From: JAZDCZ01 sp046757925
Lineage (GTDB): Bacteria > Gemmatimonadota > Gemmatimonadetes > Gemmatimonadales > GWC2-71-9
NCBI GenBank assembly: GCA_046757925.1
Contig: JBHHZE010000029.1
Span: 1-42,370, forward strand
Direction: 5' to 3'
Length of the DNA: 42,370 nt
Numbering within the stretch: the stretch's first letter is position 1; every line of letters begins with the position of its first letter. Both the position numbers and the translations under genes were made by a program. Shown here one piece after another: positions 9,592-17,591 of this stretch. The notes beneath the pieces are model-generated. The model was not told where the DNA came from and ran no database searches. It saw nothing but the letters and a program-made list of their open reading frames with translations.

Positions 9592-9888
9592 ATGCTCGAG
9601 AATCTGGTTGAACTCTTGGTGATTTTCGTGCTGGCAATGTTTGTCGGATTCGAAGTGATCACGAAAGTGCCACCCACGCTACATACGCCGCTGATGTCGG
9701 GATCCAATGCCATGTCGGGGATAACCATCTTGGGAGCACTGGTCGTGGCGGGTCGCGGGAATGAACGGTTGGGTGCAATCCTAGGCTTGGTCGCCGTGGC
9801 ATTTGCGATGATAAACGTTGTCGGAGGCTTCCTGGTTACAGATAGAATGCTTCGGATGTTCAAGCGCACGCCGGAGGAAAATAAGTGA
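9592..9888 (+). CDS. pntAB: NAD(P) transhydrogenase alpha-2 (membrane) subunit
   Basis: 98 residues, three predicted membrane spans, with the family core TKVPPTLHTPLMSGSNAMSG. It supplies part of the proton channel between PntAA and PntB. GTG 9589 and ATG 9592 are adjacent in-frame starts right after the pntAA stop. AGAGGGG lies 7 bases before the ATG, so I prefer the ATG. Its TGA overlaps the pntB ATG (TGATG). Confidence 0.93.
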   Translation: MLENLVELLVIFVLAMFVGFEVITKVPPTLHTPLMSGSNAMSGITILGALVVAGRGNERLGAILGLVAVAFAMINVVGGFLVTDRMLRMFKRTPEENK

Positions 9889-11282
9889 TGGCAGCGCTGA
9901 TCAAGCTGGTCTATCTGCTCGCTGCGGTGTGCTTCATAGTTGGTTTGAAGCGGCTCAGTCACCCGGCAAAGGCACGTTCGGGCAACGCGATCGCCAGCGT
10001 CGGAATGCTACTCGCGATCGTTGTTACGTTGCTGGATCAGGAAATCGTGAATTTCCAGTACATCATCGTGGGTGCCATCATTGGATCGGCCATCGGTGCG
10101 ACGTTCGCGAAGACGGTCAAGATGACGGGCATGCCGCAGATGGTAGCGTTGTTGAACGGCTTTGGAGGCGGCGCATCTGCCTTGGTGGCGGGTGCCGAGT
10201 TCGTCCAATTTTTGAGGGCCGGAACGCACCCGCAGATAGATGTAGGGTTGACCACGCAGCTGAGCGTGCTGGTGGGATGCGTCACGTTTTCCGGCAGCCT
10301 GATCGCGTTCGGGAAGCTTCAGGAGTTAGTGACCGGACGAGCGGTCACCTATCCGCTACAGAAGACCTTGAACGCTCTGTTGTTTGCCGCCCTGGTAGCA
10401 CTGATCGCGCTGCTGGTGGTTTCACCCGGGCGATCCGATGCCTTCATCACGCTCGTTGTCTTGTCTCTGCTGCTCGGCGTGCTCTCGGTAATTCCGATAG
10501 GCGGCGCCGACATGCCGGTCGTGATCTCGCTGCTCAATTCCTACTCGGGCATAGCTGCGGCGTTGACCGGGTTTGTGATCGGGAACAACGGGCTGATCAT
10601 TGGCGGCGCACTGGTTGGTGCATCCGGCATCATCCTGACGAATATCATGTGCCGGGCGATGAATCGATCCTTGGCGAACGTGTTGTTCGGTGCCTTCGGA
10701 TCCGGTGCAGGCGCGGTAGCGCTGGGACCGGGAGGTGGAGCAGAGGACCGGCCTATACGGCAGATCACTGCCGAGGACGGCGCCATGATGATGGCCTATG
10801 CCAAACTGGTTGTAGTGGTGCCGGGCTACGGACTGGCGGTCGCGCAGGCCCAGCATGAAGTGAGAGAGCTGGCCGAGTTGCTGCAAAAGAAGGGTGTAGA
10901 TGTCAAGTACGCCATCCACCCCGTGGCGGGCCGGATGCCGGGGCACATGAACGTACTGTTGGCCGAGGCGAATGTGCCCTACGACGAGTTGTACGACATG
11001 GATCAAATCAATCCCGAGTTCGACCGAACCGACGTGTCGCTCGTGATCGGTGCGAACGACGTCGTCAATCCTGCCGCGCGTAACACGCCGGAGAGCCCGC
11101 TCTACGGTATGCCGATTCTGAACGTGGACAAGTCACATCAGATCATCGTACTCAAGCGGAGCATGCGACCGGGGTTCGCCGGAGTGGGTAACGAACTGTT
11201 CTACGATTCCAAGACGTCGATGCTGTTTGGCGACGCGAAGGATTCGATCAAGAAGTTGGTGGCGGAGGTCAAGGAAGTTTAA
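9888..11282 (+). CDS. pntB: NAD(P) transhydrogenase beta subunit
   Basis: 464 residues. The N-terminal part holds about eight or nine membrane helices, and the C-terminal NADP(H)-binding domain shows VVVPGYGLAVAQAQH, HPVAGRMPGHMNVLL and IGANDVVNPAARN. With PntAA and PntAB it uses the proton gradient to make NADPH from NADH. The start overlaps the pntAB stop by one base, with GGAGG about 10 bases upstream. Its last four bases overlap the 3' end of the convergent Kelch gene, with no terminator between them. Confidence 0.95.
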   Translation: MAALIKLVYLLAAVCFIVGLKRLSHPAKARSGNAIASVGMLLAIVVTLLDQEIVNFQYIIVGAIIGSAIGATFAKTVKMTGMPQMVALLNGFGGGASALVAGAEFVQFLRAGTHPQIDVGLTTQLSVLVGCVTFSGSLIAFGKLQELVTGRAVTYPLQKTLNALLFAALVALIALLVVSPGRSDAFITLVVLSLLLGVLSVIPIGGADMPVVISLLNSYSGIAAALTGFVIGNNGLIIGGALVGASGIILTNIMCRAMNRSLANVLFGAFGSGAGAVALGPGGGAEDRPIRQITAEDGAMMMAYAKLVVVVPGYGLAVAQAQHEVRELAELLQKKGVDVKYAIHPVAGRMPGHMNVLLAEANVPYDELYDMDQINPEFDRTDVSLVIGANDVVNPAARNTPESPLYGMPILNVDKSHQIIVLKRSMRPGFAGVGNELFYDSKTSMLFGDAKDSIKKLVAEVKEV

Positions 11283-12334
11283 GGGTCTTCCGTCGGGACC
11301 TCGAGTCCCCCGACGGATGCGCCCCGTGTTGCCACATGACGTGTTACCGTCTGACCGGCCGTCATCCCCCCAACGATGGTCATGGTGCCACCAGCGACCG
11401 CTATGCCCCGGTGATCCATCGTTGCAAGGGAAAGACTGTCGAGCGTGAGCCACCGACCCAGCTCTACGTCATAGGCGAAAACGTTCCTGCGAGGCTCGGA
11501 TGGCACGCCGTTGTATCCCACGCCGTTGTAGTTGTAGGGATTGTCCGTCCCACCCGCAAACACGACCGAGTTCTCCACGGCGCCCGCCGCCGCCCGGTAC
11601 AGTGGAGGGCCAGGATGGTCCGCGAGTCTGTTCCACGTGATCTTCGTCGGGTCGCTCGGGTCGATCTCGCCCCGCCACGACGATCCGGCCATCGAGAACC
11701 TCGGCCGCTCAGGGTTGGTTCTCACCCCGTCGATGTAGACGATCGTATTGCCGGCGATCGAGCCCGCATGCCCGAAAACGGGTGGGCCGGGTATAGGAGT
11801 GGCCTGCGACCAGCTGTCCGTCGCGGGATCGTAGATCTGCACGTTGTCGATATTGTCACGGTCGTGCCAACCAGACACCAGGTAGATGAGCGAATCGCGC
11901 CACACACCCGAGACGGCGTCGTCGGTGGGAATGGGAATGTGTGTACCCGAGGTCCAACTGTCTGTTTCCGGGTCGTAGATATCGACATGGGGAGTGGACT
12001 TCTCGGTTCCATCCTGAGCGACAGTGTAGCCACCGAACAGATAGATCTTCCCCTCCACAACTTGAGCGGTGGCGGCTAGGCGTCCCGGTCCTGCAACGGA
12101 CTCGATCTCTGTCCAGTTGGAATCGCCCACGTTCCAACGGAACGCACTGCTCACGATTCCACCGGACAACTTGGTGGCATCCAGGCCGAGGAACGAGAAG
12201 ACCGCGGGGCCACTGGGGGTCGTGACGGCAGCAACGGCATTGTTGGTGATTGGAACTGGCAATGGAGGTGCCTCGTTCCAAGGAACGACGGGTGTCTGGA
12301 CTAGCAGCAACGAGAGTGATAAGATCTGATACAT
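11279..12334 (-). CDS. Kelch-repeat beta-propeller protein, probably exported
   Basis: 351 residues with at least five Kelch-type blades: KIYLFGGYTV...YDPETDSW, IYLVSGWHD...YDPATDSW, IVYIDGV, VVFAGGTDN...YDVELGRW and MTIVGGM. The N-terminus (MYQILSLSLLLVQTP) is a short hydrophobic stretch that may be a weak signal peptide. Kelch propellers usually bind partners or carbohydrates; no catalytic residues are evident, so no reaction is assigned. It is divergent from the OsmC-like gene, with only 29 bp between the two starts, so its promoter must overlap one of the coding ends. Confidence 0.8.
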   Translation of the reverse strand: MYQILSLSLLLVQTPVVPWNEAPPLPVPITNNAVAAVTTPSGPAVFSFLGLDATKLSGGIVSSAFRWNVGDSNWTEIESVAGPGRLAATAQVVEGKIYLFGGYTVAQDGTEKSTPHVDIYDPETDSWTSGTHIPIPTDDAVSGVWRDSLIYLVSGWHDRDNIDNVQIYDPATDSWSQATPIPGPPVFGHAGSIAGNTIVYIDGVRTNPERPRFSMAGSSWRGEIDPSDPTKITWNRLADHPGPPLYRAAAGAVENSVVFAGGTDNPYNYNGVGYNGVPSEPRRNVFAYDVELGRWLTLDSLSLATMDHRGIAVAGGTMTIVGGMTAGQTVTRHVATRGASVGGLEVPTEDP

Positions 12335-12363
12335 AGATTCTCTAACCGAGGAGACGTTGAATA

Positions 12364-12828
12364 ATGTCAGTGGCGTATACGTCTAATGTTACGATTCGGC
12401 GGTTGGGCGGTCCACTCAGAAGTGCGACGATTCCCGCGGAGGATGAGCCCGTCATGTTCGGCGTGCACGGCGCCATAGCCGAGCACTACGGTGTCGACAT
12501 GTCCGAGATGGAGGCGCACGCCACCACGATCGACTACGTGATCGCAGCAGCGGGCGGCTGACTCACGGGCACCTTTGCCGGCGCGCTGGCAGCGCGCGAG
12601 ATAGTGTTGGAACCCGAGGATCTGGTTGGGAACGTGACGGGAGAGGTGGAAAAAGACTCGGGCGTGTTGGTTATCCGTCGCATCCACGTCGACTACCAAC
12701 TGAATGTCCCTGCCGACGTGCACGATACGGTGGAACGGGTGAGAGCGGTCCACGCCGATTCGTGTCCAGTGGCGCGTACATTGAAGGGGTGTGTGGATAT
12801 CACTACTGAGGTAAATTACGTAGGCTAG
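12364..12828 (+). CDS. OsmC-like peroxide-reductase family protein with in-frame TGA at the first catalytic Cys: candidate selenoprotein
   Basis: Reading through TGA at 12559-12561 gives 154 residues of a complete OsmC/Ohr-family protein. The first half ends in TTIDYVIAAAGG, and the second resumes in the same frame with LTGTFAGALAAREI, then VEKDSGVLVIRRIHVDY and DSCPVARTLKGC. The TGA (codon 66) falls exactly where the family has its first redox Cys (the AGGCLTG context). The second Cys is retained (Cys134, in DSCPVARTL). The downstream half is fully conserved with no frameshift, which argues against simple decay. An SD (GAGGAGA) lies 8-10 bases before the ATG. If TGA is read as selenocysteine this would be a Sec/Cys thiol peroxidase. 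The alternative is a nonsense mutation or sequencing error. Its 3' end overlaps the convergent Gfo/Idh gene by 26 bp. Confidence 0.8.
12581..12597 (+). promoter_or_regulatory. Candidate bacterial SECIS hairpin in the OsmC-like gene
   Basis: GCGCGCT (12581-12587) pairs perfectly with AGCGCGC (12591-12597), a 7-bp stem closing the loop GGC. The loop starts 26 bases after the TGA. Bacterial SECIS elements need a stem-loop within roughly 16-37 bases of UGA with a G in the first positions of a small loop; this fits. The rest of the E. coli consensus (bulged U, GGUCU loop) is not seen. Confidence 0.55.
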
Positions 12829-13816
12829 CTTCGAGCGGTTCAAACTTGCCGCTCTCGAGAGACCGGTAAGCAGCAGCCACGGCCTGCATGTCGCGGCGCG
12901 CGACCGCCAGCGACATCGCAGGCTGCCGGTTTTCGCGCACGCATTCCAAGAAATGTTTGAGCATGCCGCGATACCCCATGATGTCGAGCAGACCCGGTAT
13001 CCGTAGGCGCTTGCGGCGTCCCAAGATCAGCGCGAAGAGCCCGTTGCTCTCGAAGTGGATGTTGCCTGCCGTACCGAAGATCTTCGACATGCTGAGTCCG
13101 GCAATCCGGTTGGATAGGTTCCAAGAATGCAGCAGCTTGCCCACGCCGCCGTCACTGAACTTGAACAACAGTTCCAGCGTGTCCTCGAACGGTGCCACCT
13201 TGGGCCCGTTCCGTCGAGGTTCGGCTGCTATCACCTCGCTCGAGTCACCACCCAGGTTCAACAGCAGGTTCACCCAATGGACTCCGCCCTCCAGCAGCGC
13301 ACCGCCGCCCATCATCTCGGCATCCGCGCGCCACCCCGTTGGTCTGGAACTGCCCGCCCGGTTCAACTCGATCACGATTGGCTCGCCGATGTCGCCCCGT
13401 TCGATGTGGTATCGCAGCACCCGCACCAGCGGTTTGAAGAAGTAGTTCTCCGCCACCATTGCGTGGACTCCTGCGGCGGCGACGCACTCCTCCATCCGTG
13501 CGAGTTCGTCGAGGTTCCGTGTGATCGGCTTCTCTACCAGAACCGCCTTCCCGTTCGACGCGGCAAGCCTGACGTTCTCAACATGGAAGGCATGAGGCGT
13601 GCAGATCAGGACGGCATCCACCCGGGTGTCGGCACAGCCTTGTTCGTAGCTCCCGAACGCACCGATGCCGTGAAATCTCTTGTTGTAGTCTCGAGCTTTG
13701 TCGGCGTCGCGGCTGGCGTATAGCAGATTGACTTGCGACCGCAGGGTTCGGGCGACCCGACTGTGCAGTCGAGCGATGGACCCACAGCCGAGTATTAGCA
13801 GATTGACCTTGTTCAC
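12803..13816 (-). CDS. Gfo/Idh/MocA-family oxidoreductase
   Basis: 337 residues. The N-terminal Rossmann fold has LLILGCGSIARLH (GxGxxA type), followed by CTPHAFHVENV and the family hallmark VLVEKPITRN, where Glu-Lys-Pro positions the nicotinamide. The C-terminal alpha/beta domain includes GGGALLEGGVHWVNLLL, with the conserved His. These enzymes oxidise or reduce sugars and cyclitols with NAD(P); the substrate cannot be told here. The ATG overlaps the stop of the upstream GMC gene by four bases (ATGA), indicating co-translation, so both probably act on related polyols or sugars. Its end overlaps the OsmC-like gene by 26 bp. Confidence 0.9.
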   Translation of the reverse strand: MNKVNLLILGCGSIARLHSRVARTLRSQVNLLYASRDADKARDYNKRFHGIGAFGSYEQGCADTRVDAVLICTPHAFHVENVRLAASNGKAVLVEKPITRNLDELARMEECVAAAGVHAMVAENYFFKPLVRVLRYHIERGDIGEPIVIELNRAGSSRPTGWRADAEMMGGGALLEGGVHWVNLLLNLGGDSSEVIAAEPRRNGPKVAPFEDTLELLFKFSDGGVGKLLHSWNLSNRIAGLSMSKIFGTAGNIHFESNGLFALILGRRKRLRIPGLLDIMGYRGMLKHFLECVRENRQPAMSLAVARRDMQAVAAAYRSLESGKFEPLEASLRNLPQ

Positions 13817-15399
13817 GCCGATCCCGTGCCTACTATGTCGCGCCAGTTGTCAGCCAGATGCCTCCCAACTCTGAACCCCATCGCAGCTATCGTCAAGCTC
13901 GGATTCACTCCGCCGGAACTGGGGAGGAAGCCGCCGTCCACGACGTACACGTTGTGCATGCCAAAGAGCCGGCACCACGGATCCAGCACCGAATCGGCCG
14001 GGTCGTGGCCAAATCGAGCGGTTCCGATTGCGTGCGAGTAGGTGTGTATAGGCATATGTCCATGCAGTAGGGCTCCTGCTTTACGCAGGATCCTTCCGGC
14101 GGCTCGGAACAAGTTGTTGCGCGCCTGAAGATCGCGCTTGCAGTAGCGGTGGTGGACCAGGGCCATCGGCATACCGAAGGCATCGTTCCGCTTCGACTCG
14201 ATTTCCACTCTGTTCTCGTAATTGGGCAAATCCTCGGCCATGCAGATGAGATAGGCGTGGTGTGAAACGGTCTTGGCGCCGACCCAGCCGACAATGCGGG
14301 GATACTCTCGGCTTGCCAGCATGAATTCGGGTGGCGGGGTTTGGAGCGCCTGAATGATGCCCCATGGTCCCACGGGCTGTTTATCCGGCCGGCCGAAGTA
14401 GTAGTCGGTAATTGCAAACTGCTTGTGAAATTGTCTTTCGGGATTGGTCTTGAACGGGAAAAACGCGATAGCAACACCGCTACAGTGTCGCATCAGGTAA
14501 TGGCCTATCAATCGTCCGTTGGGCTCGAGGTTACCCAATCCGGAGTTGAGGAGCAGCTTGGCGGATGCTATCGCCCCACAACTGACCACACAGAGGTCAC
14601 ACGATATCGTGTAGTCGCCACCGTTGACCACGTCATGACATTCGACCGCCGAAACGCGTTTCCCCGACCATACCAGCCGCTTGACCTTGACGTTGTCACG
14701 AATGATGGCGCCATGCTGTTTCGCTCGCGGCAACAGGGTGACCGAGAGATCGTTCTTGGCGCAGATCTTACATGGAAAAAGGTCGCACGTCATGCACATC
14801 GCGCATTTCGGACGATCGGAGTTGTCCGTGTAATTGATGGCGAGAGGCATAGGAAAGGGCTTGAGCCCGAGCTTGGTGGCGGCATCGGCCAATCGCCGCG
14901 ATACGCTGCCGTATGGAGGTGGAGCTGTAGTATAGCCGGCATCCCGAGGTGGCTCAGTAGGGTCCACTCCGGCGACTCCGGCAACACCGATTTCATGTTC
15001 GGCCTCGGTGTAAAACTGCTCGAGAGCCGAGTAGCTGATCGGCCAGTCCACCGGCTGCGCGGGGTCCTCACGCGGAACCTGGATCGTAGAGCGAGATCGG
15101 AAGTCGGCTTCGCGCAGCCGGAACGACGCCGCGCCGTAGAACACCGACTTACCCCCGACCGCATCGTCGGGATGCATCAACTTCCGGCCGCGCCGCTCGT
15201 CCACCTCATGAGCCGTCCGGCTCTTGTACTTGCGGTCTACCAGTATGGATATTGGGTCCCAAGCGGAGTCGTCACGGTCGACCCACCTGCCACGTTCCAG
15301 CACCAAAACCCGGTGCCCTGCCTGCGCCAATCGAAGGGCTACGGTGCTTCCACCAAATCCAGTACCAATGACGACGGCGTCCCAGTGCTCCTGCGTCAT
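13813..15399 (-). CDS. GMC-family FAD-dependent oxidoreductase
   Basis: 528 residues. The FAD fold is VVIGTGFGGSTVALRLAQAG with a following LVLERG acid. The C-terminal GMC domain has SHAIGTARFG and, near the end, GGVNPSLTIAAMGFRVG, with the active-site His/Asn region. No signal peptide is present. A cysteine-rich stretch (CAMCMTCDLFPCKIC, about residue 195-210) is notable; related bacterial GMC proteins carry a similar cluster. It likely oxidises an alcohol or sugar hydroxyl, and the coupled Gfo/Idh gene may act next in the pathway. The start is 19 bp after the upstream YdjM-like gene; no strong SD precedes the ATG. Confidence 0.9.
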   Translation of the reverse strand: MTQEHWDAVVIGTGFGGSTVALRLAQAGHRVLVLERGRWVDRDDSAWDPISILVDRKYKSRTAHEVDERRGRKLMHPDDAVGGKSVFYGAASFRLREADFRSRSTIQVPREDPAQPVDWPISYSALEQFYTEAEHEIGVAGVAGVDPTEPPRDAGYTTAPPPYGSVSRRLADAATKLGLKPFPMPLAINYTDNSDRPKCAMCMTCDLFPCKICAKNDLSVTLLPRAKQHGAIIRDNVKVKRLVWSGKRVSAVECHDVVNGGDYTISCDLCVVSCGAIASAKLLLNSGLGNLEPNGRLIGHYLMRHCSGVAIAFFPFKTNPERQFHKQFAITDYYFGRPDKQPVGPWGIIQALQTPPPEFMLASREYPRIVGWVGAKTVSHHAYLICMAEDLPNYENRVEIESKRNDAFGMPMALVHHRYCKRDLQARNNLFRAAGRILRKAGALLHGHMPIHTYSHAIGTARFGHDPADSVLDPWCRLFGMHNVYVVDGGFLPSSGGVNPSLTIAAMGFRVGRHLADNWRDIVGTGSA

Positions 15400-15418
15400 A
15401 AACTGTTTGAGTTCTCTT

Positions 15419-15880
15419 CTATCCTATTACGCCGATCTTGTATAAGCGGTAGATGAAGAAGACGATGACGCCGCCCTCCAGCACCCACGACATCGGCTGC
15501 TTGTAGTACCCGATGTACATCTCCTTGCCCCAGTATCCGGTGTCCTTGAAAAGCGCGAGCGTGTAACTCCGTTTCGAGAATGGCCAGAGGAGTGGCAATC
15601 CCACGGTGCTCCCGATGTCGGCAGCGAAGTGGGTCATTATCGCAACAAAGGTGAAGATCGCGTAATGGGGTGACCAGATTGCCACGAGGGCACTCATTAC
15701 GACCGCGAACCAGGTGGTGTGGGTCACCGTGCAATGAAATTTCGATCCCGCCAGTCCGCTCCGTTCGACCAGGGAGTCGGCATTGGGAATGAAGTGCATA
15801 GCCAGGCAAAGGAACGCGGTTTTCGGGTTCCAGTCGTATGTGGCGATCGAAAGAGCCAACGGCACGTGCCCAAGCTGCAT
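15419..15880 (-). CDS. Short YdjM/DUF457-family membrane protein
   Basis: 153 residues with three to four hydrophobic segments. The motifs LAMHFIPNADSL, FHCTVTHTTWFAVV and MTHFAADIGSTVGLPLLWPFS correspond to the His/Asp pattern of the YdjM family, ending in a membrane anchor (GGVIVFFIYRLYKIGVIG). It is half the length of the family member at 2867-3856. The function is unknown beyond a probable metal-binding membrane protein. The ATG has an excellent SD (GGAGGAAG, 5 bases upstream). It appears to be the second gene of the arfB operon. Confidence 0.8.
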   Translation of the reverse strand: MQLGHVPLALSIATYDWNPKTAFLCLAMHFIPNADSLVERSGLAGSKFHCTVTHTTWFAVVMSALVAIWSPHYAIFTFVAIMTHFAADIGSTVGLPLLWPFSKRSYTLALFKDTGYWGKEMYIGYYKQPMSWVLEGGVIVFFIYRLYKIGVIG

Positions 15881-15924
15881 GTCACTTCCTCCAAGGTTAA
15901 GCTGTAGTTTCGACTCGCCTGTGA

Positions 15925-16332
15925 TTACTCGTCGCCGTCTACCGGACGGCGGTCCCGCTTGGTCTCCGAGCGCCGCCGCTTGGCCTCGAGGCGTCGCTCT
16001 CGCGCCGCGGCTGGCGTCCGCGTTTTCTTGCGGGGACGCGGCTGCTCCAACGCCTTTCCTACCAAAGCGTTGAGCCGTTCCACCGCGGCCACGCGGTTGC
16101 GGAGCTGACTGCGTCTCTCATCGGCCGCCACCCGTAGGGTTCCGCCCGAGTCGACCCTGCTCGCAAGCCGACGCAGCAGGACCTCGCGCTGACCCTCCGA
16201 AAGGCTCGGACTCTCGGCGATGTTCCACAGCGCCTCAACTCGTGTAGACGCTTTGTTGACGTGTTGTCCACCGGGGCCACCCGCACGGCTGGTACGAAAG
16301 CGCAGCTCTCCTTCTGGCACCGTAAACGGCAT
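15925..16332 (-). CDS. arfB: Ribosome-rescue peptidyl-tRNA hydrolase ArfB (YaeJ)
   Basis: 135 residues, the typical ArfB length. The class-I release-factor catalytic motif GGQ is at 21-23 in RAGGPGGQHVNKASTRVE. The C-terminal third is a long Arg/Lys-rich tail (RPRKKTRTPAAARERRLEAK), which in ArfB inserts into the empty mRNA channel of stalled ribosomes. The absence of codon-recognition domains separates it from RF1/RF2. It releases nascent chains on non-stop mRNAs. It probably heads the minus-strand operon that continues to 12803. Confidence 0.93.
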   Translation of the reverse strand: MPFTVPEGELRFRTSRAGGPGGQHVNKASTRVEALWNIAESPSLSEGQREVLLRRLASRVDSGGTLRVAADERRSQLRNRVAAVERLNALVGKALEQPRPRKKTRTPAAARERRLEAKRRRSETKRDRRPVDGDE

Positions 16333-16412
16333 GGCACTGGAAAATAGTCGGCCGCGGCTCGTGCGGAAGTCGCAGGTAGCGTAGCGGCCTTGAGCTGGCG
16401 ACCTTTTGACGC

Positions 16413-17591
16413 ATGGATGGGAGTCTGAAAGTCAAACGAACTGGGTACCAGGACGTTGCTCTGGTGCTGTCGGGGGGCGGCGCCCGGGCCAGCTACCAGG
16501 TGGGAGTGCTGGCTGCGATGGTGGAGCGGGTTCCCGACTGTAATGTTCCCATTCTCACCGGCGTTTCGGCTGGGGCGATCAACGCGGCCAGTCTGGCGGC
16601 GAATCCGGGGTCGTTTGCTGAAGCAGTCGCCACACTCTGCCAGAATTGGAGGCGGCTGACGTCGGACCAGGTCTACTGTGTACGAGCGATGTCACTGCTC
16701 GGAATGGTGGGACGGTGGATCTTTCGCACGGCAACGGGCAGGAGGTCCGGCCCCGGCGTGCTCAAGGGGCTGATGGACATGTCTCCGCTCCGAGTGTATC
16801 TCGGTAGCTCGATCGAGCCGAACGGAGTCGCCCGCAATATAGAGTCCGGTCGACTGGACGCCGTAGCCCTTACCGCAACGTCGTATTCCAGTGGCGAAAC
16901 GGTGACATTCGTCGAGGGCTGCGAAGATGTGCCCATGTGGAGGCGCACGATGCGAGTGGCGGTGCGTACCCGCATCGAGTTGGACCACGTTCTTGCTTCG
17001 GCGGCGATCCCCATTGTCTTTCCCGCGGTCAAGCTCCACGACGGTTTCTATGGTGACGGCAGTCTTCGCCAGACTGCGCCGCTCGCGCCCGCGATCCATT
17101 TGGGTGCGAGACGGATCATAGCGATCTCGATGCGAGCCGAGCCGCCAATGCGGGGACCGGCCGTACCAATAGGAGACTATCCGACGACCGCAGAAGTGGT
17201 CTCAGTCTTGTTCAACTCCGTATTCTTGGACGCCCTAGCGGCTGACGTGGAGCGGCTCGATCGCGTGAACCAGCTGGTCGAGGCGGCCCAGCGGGCCGGC
17301 GAGGTGCCCCAAGGACTCAAGCCGGTGGATCTACTGGTGCTCAAGCCATCGCGAGATCTCGGTGCGCTCGCTCAGGGACGGGAGACCAAGCTGCCGCGCA
17401 TGGTCAGATCCGCGGTCCAGTCGATCGGTGGAAAGCGCAAGAAAGCATCTGACCTGCTGAGCTACCTGCTGTTCGACCCTGGCTATATCGAATCCCTGAT
17501 AGACTTAGGCTATTCGGACACGCTGGCGCAATGGGACGCAGTCGAACCGTTCATTGCTCGGTGCAGCGGGTGCGAGGCAACCGGCAGCTAG
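16413..17591 (+). CDS. Patatin-like phospholipase
   Basis: 392 residues. The oxyanion motif is SGGGARASYQVGVL (20-33), the nucleophile motif GVSAGA gives Ser52, and YGDGS gives the dyad Asp215, so the catalytic Ser-Asp pair is complete. There is no signal peptide, which points to a cytosolic or membrane-associated lipid acyl hydrolase. The C-terminal ~120 residues are outside the core patatin domain. Its 3' end overlaps the convergent aconitase gene by four bases. The ATG lacks a clear SD. Confidence 0.9.
   Translation: MDGSLKVKRTGYQDVALVLSGGGARASYQVGVLAAMVERVPDCNVPILTGVSAGAINAASLAANPGSFAEAVATLCQNWRRLTSDQVYCVRAMSLLGMVGRWIFRTATGRRSGPGVLKGLMDMSPLRVYLGSSIEPNGVARNIESGRLDAVALTATSYSSGETVTFVEGCEDVPMWRRTMRVAVRTRIELDHVLASAAIPIVFPAVKLHDGFYGDGSLRQTAPLAPAIHLGARRIIAISMRAEPPMRGPAVPIGDYPTTAEVVSVLFNSVFLDALAADVERLDRVNQLVEAAQRAGEVPQGLKPVDLLVLKPSRDLGALAQGRETKLPRMVRSAVQSIGGKRKKASDLLSYLLFDPGYIESLIDLGYSDTLAQWDAVEPFIARCSGCEATGS

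Noticed and set aside
9818..10858. 346-residue frame inside the transhydrogenase genes
   Set aside because: Shadow of pntAB/pntB, with Cys/Arg-rich translation and no domain.
12604..12828. Second half of the OsmC-like gene as a separate gene
   Set aside because: It begins with TTG, has no ribosome site and lacks half of the fold. It is in the same frame as the first half, so one gene with a TGA is the better reading.
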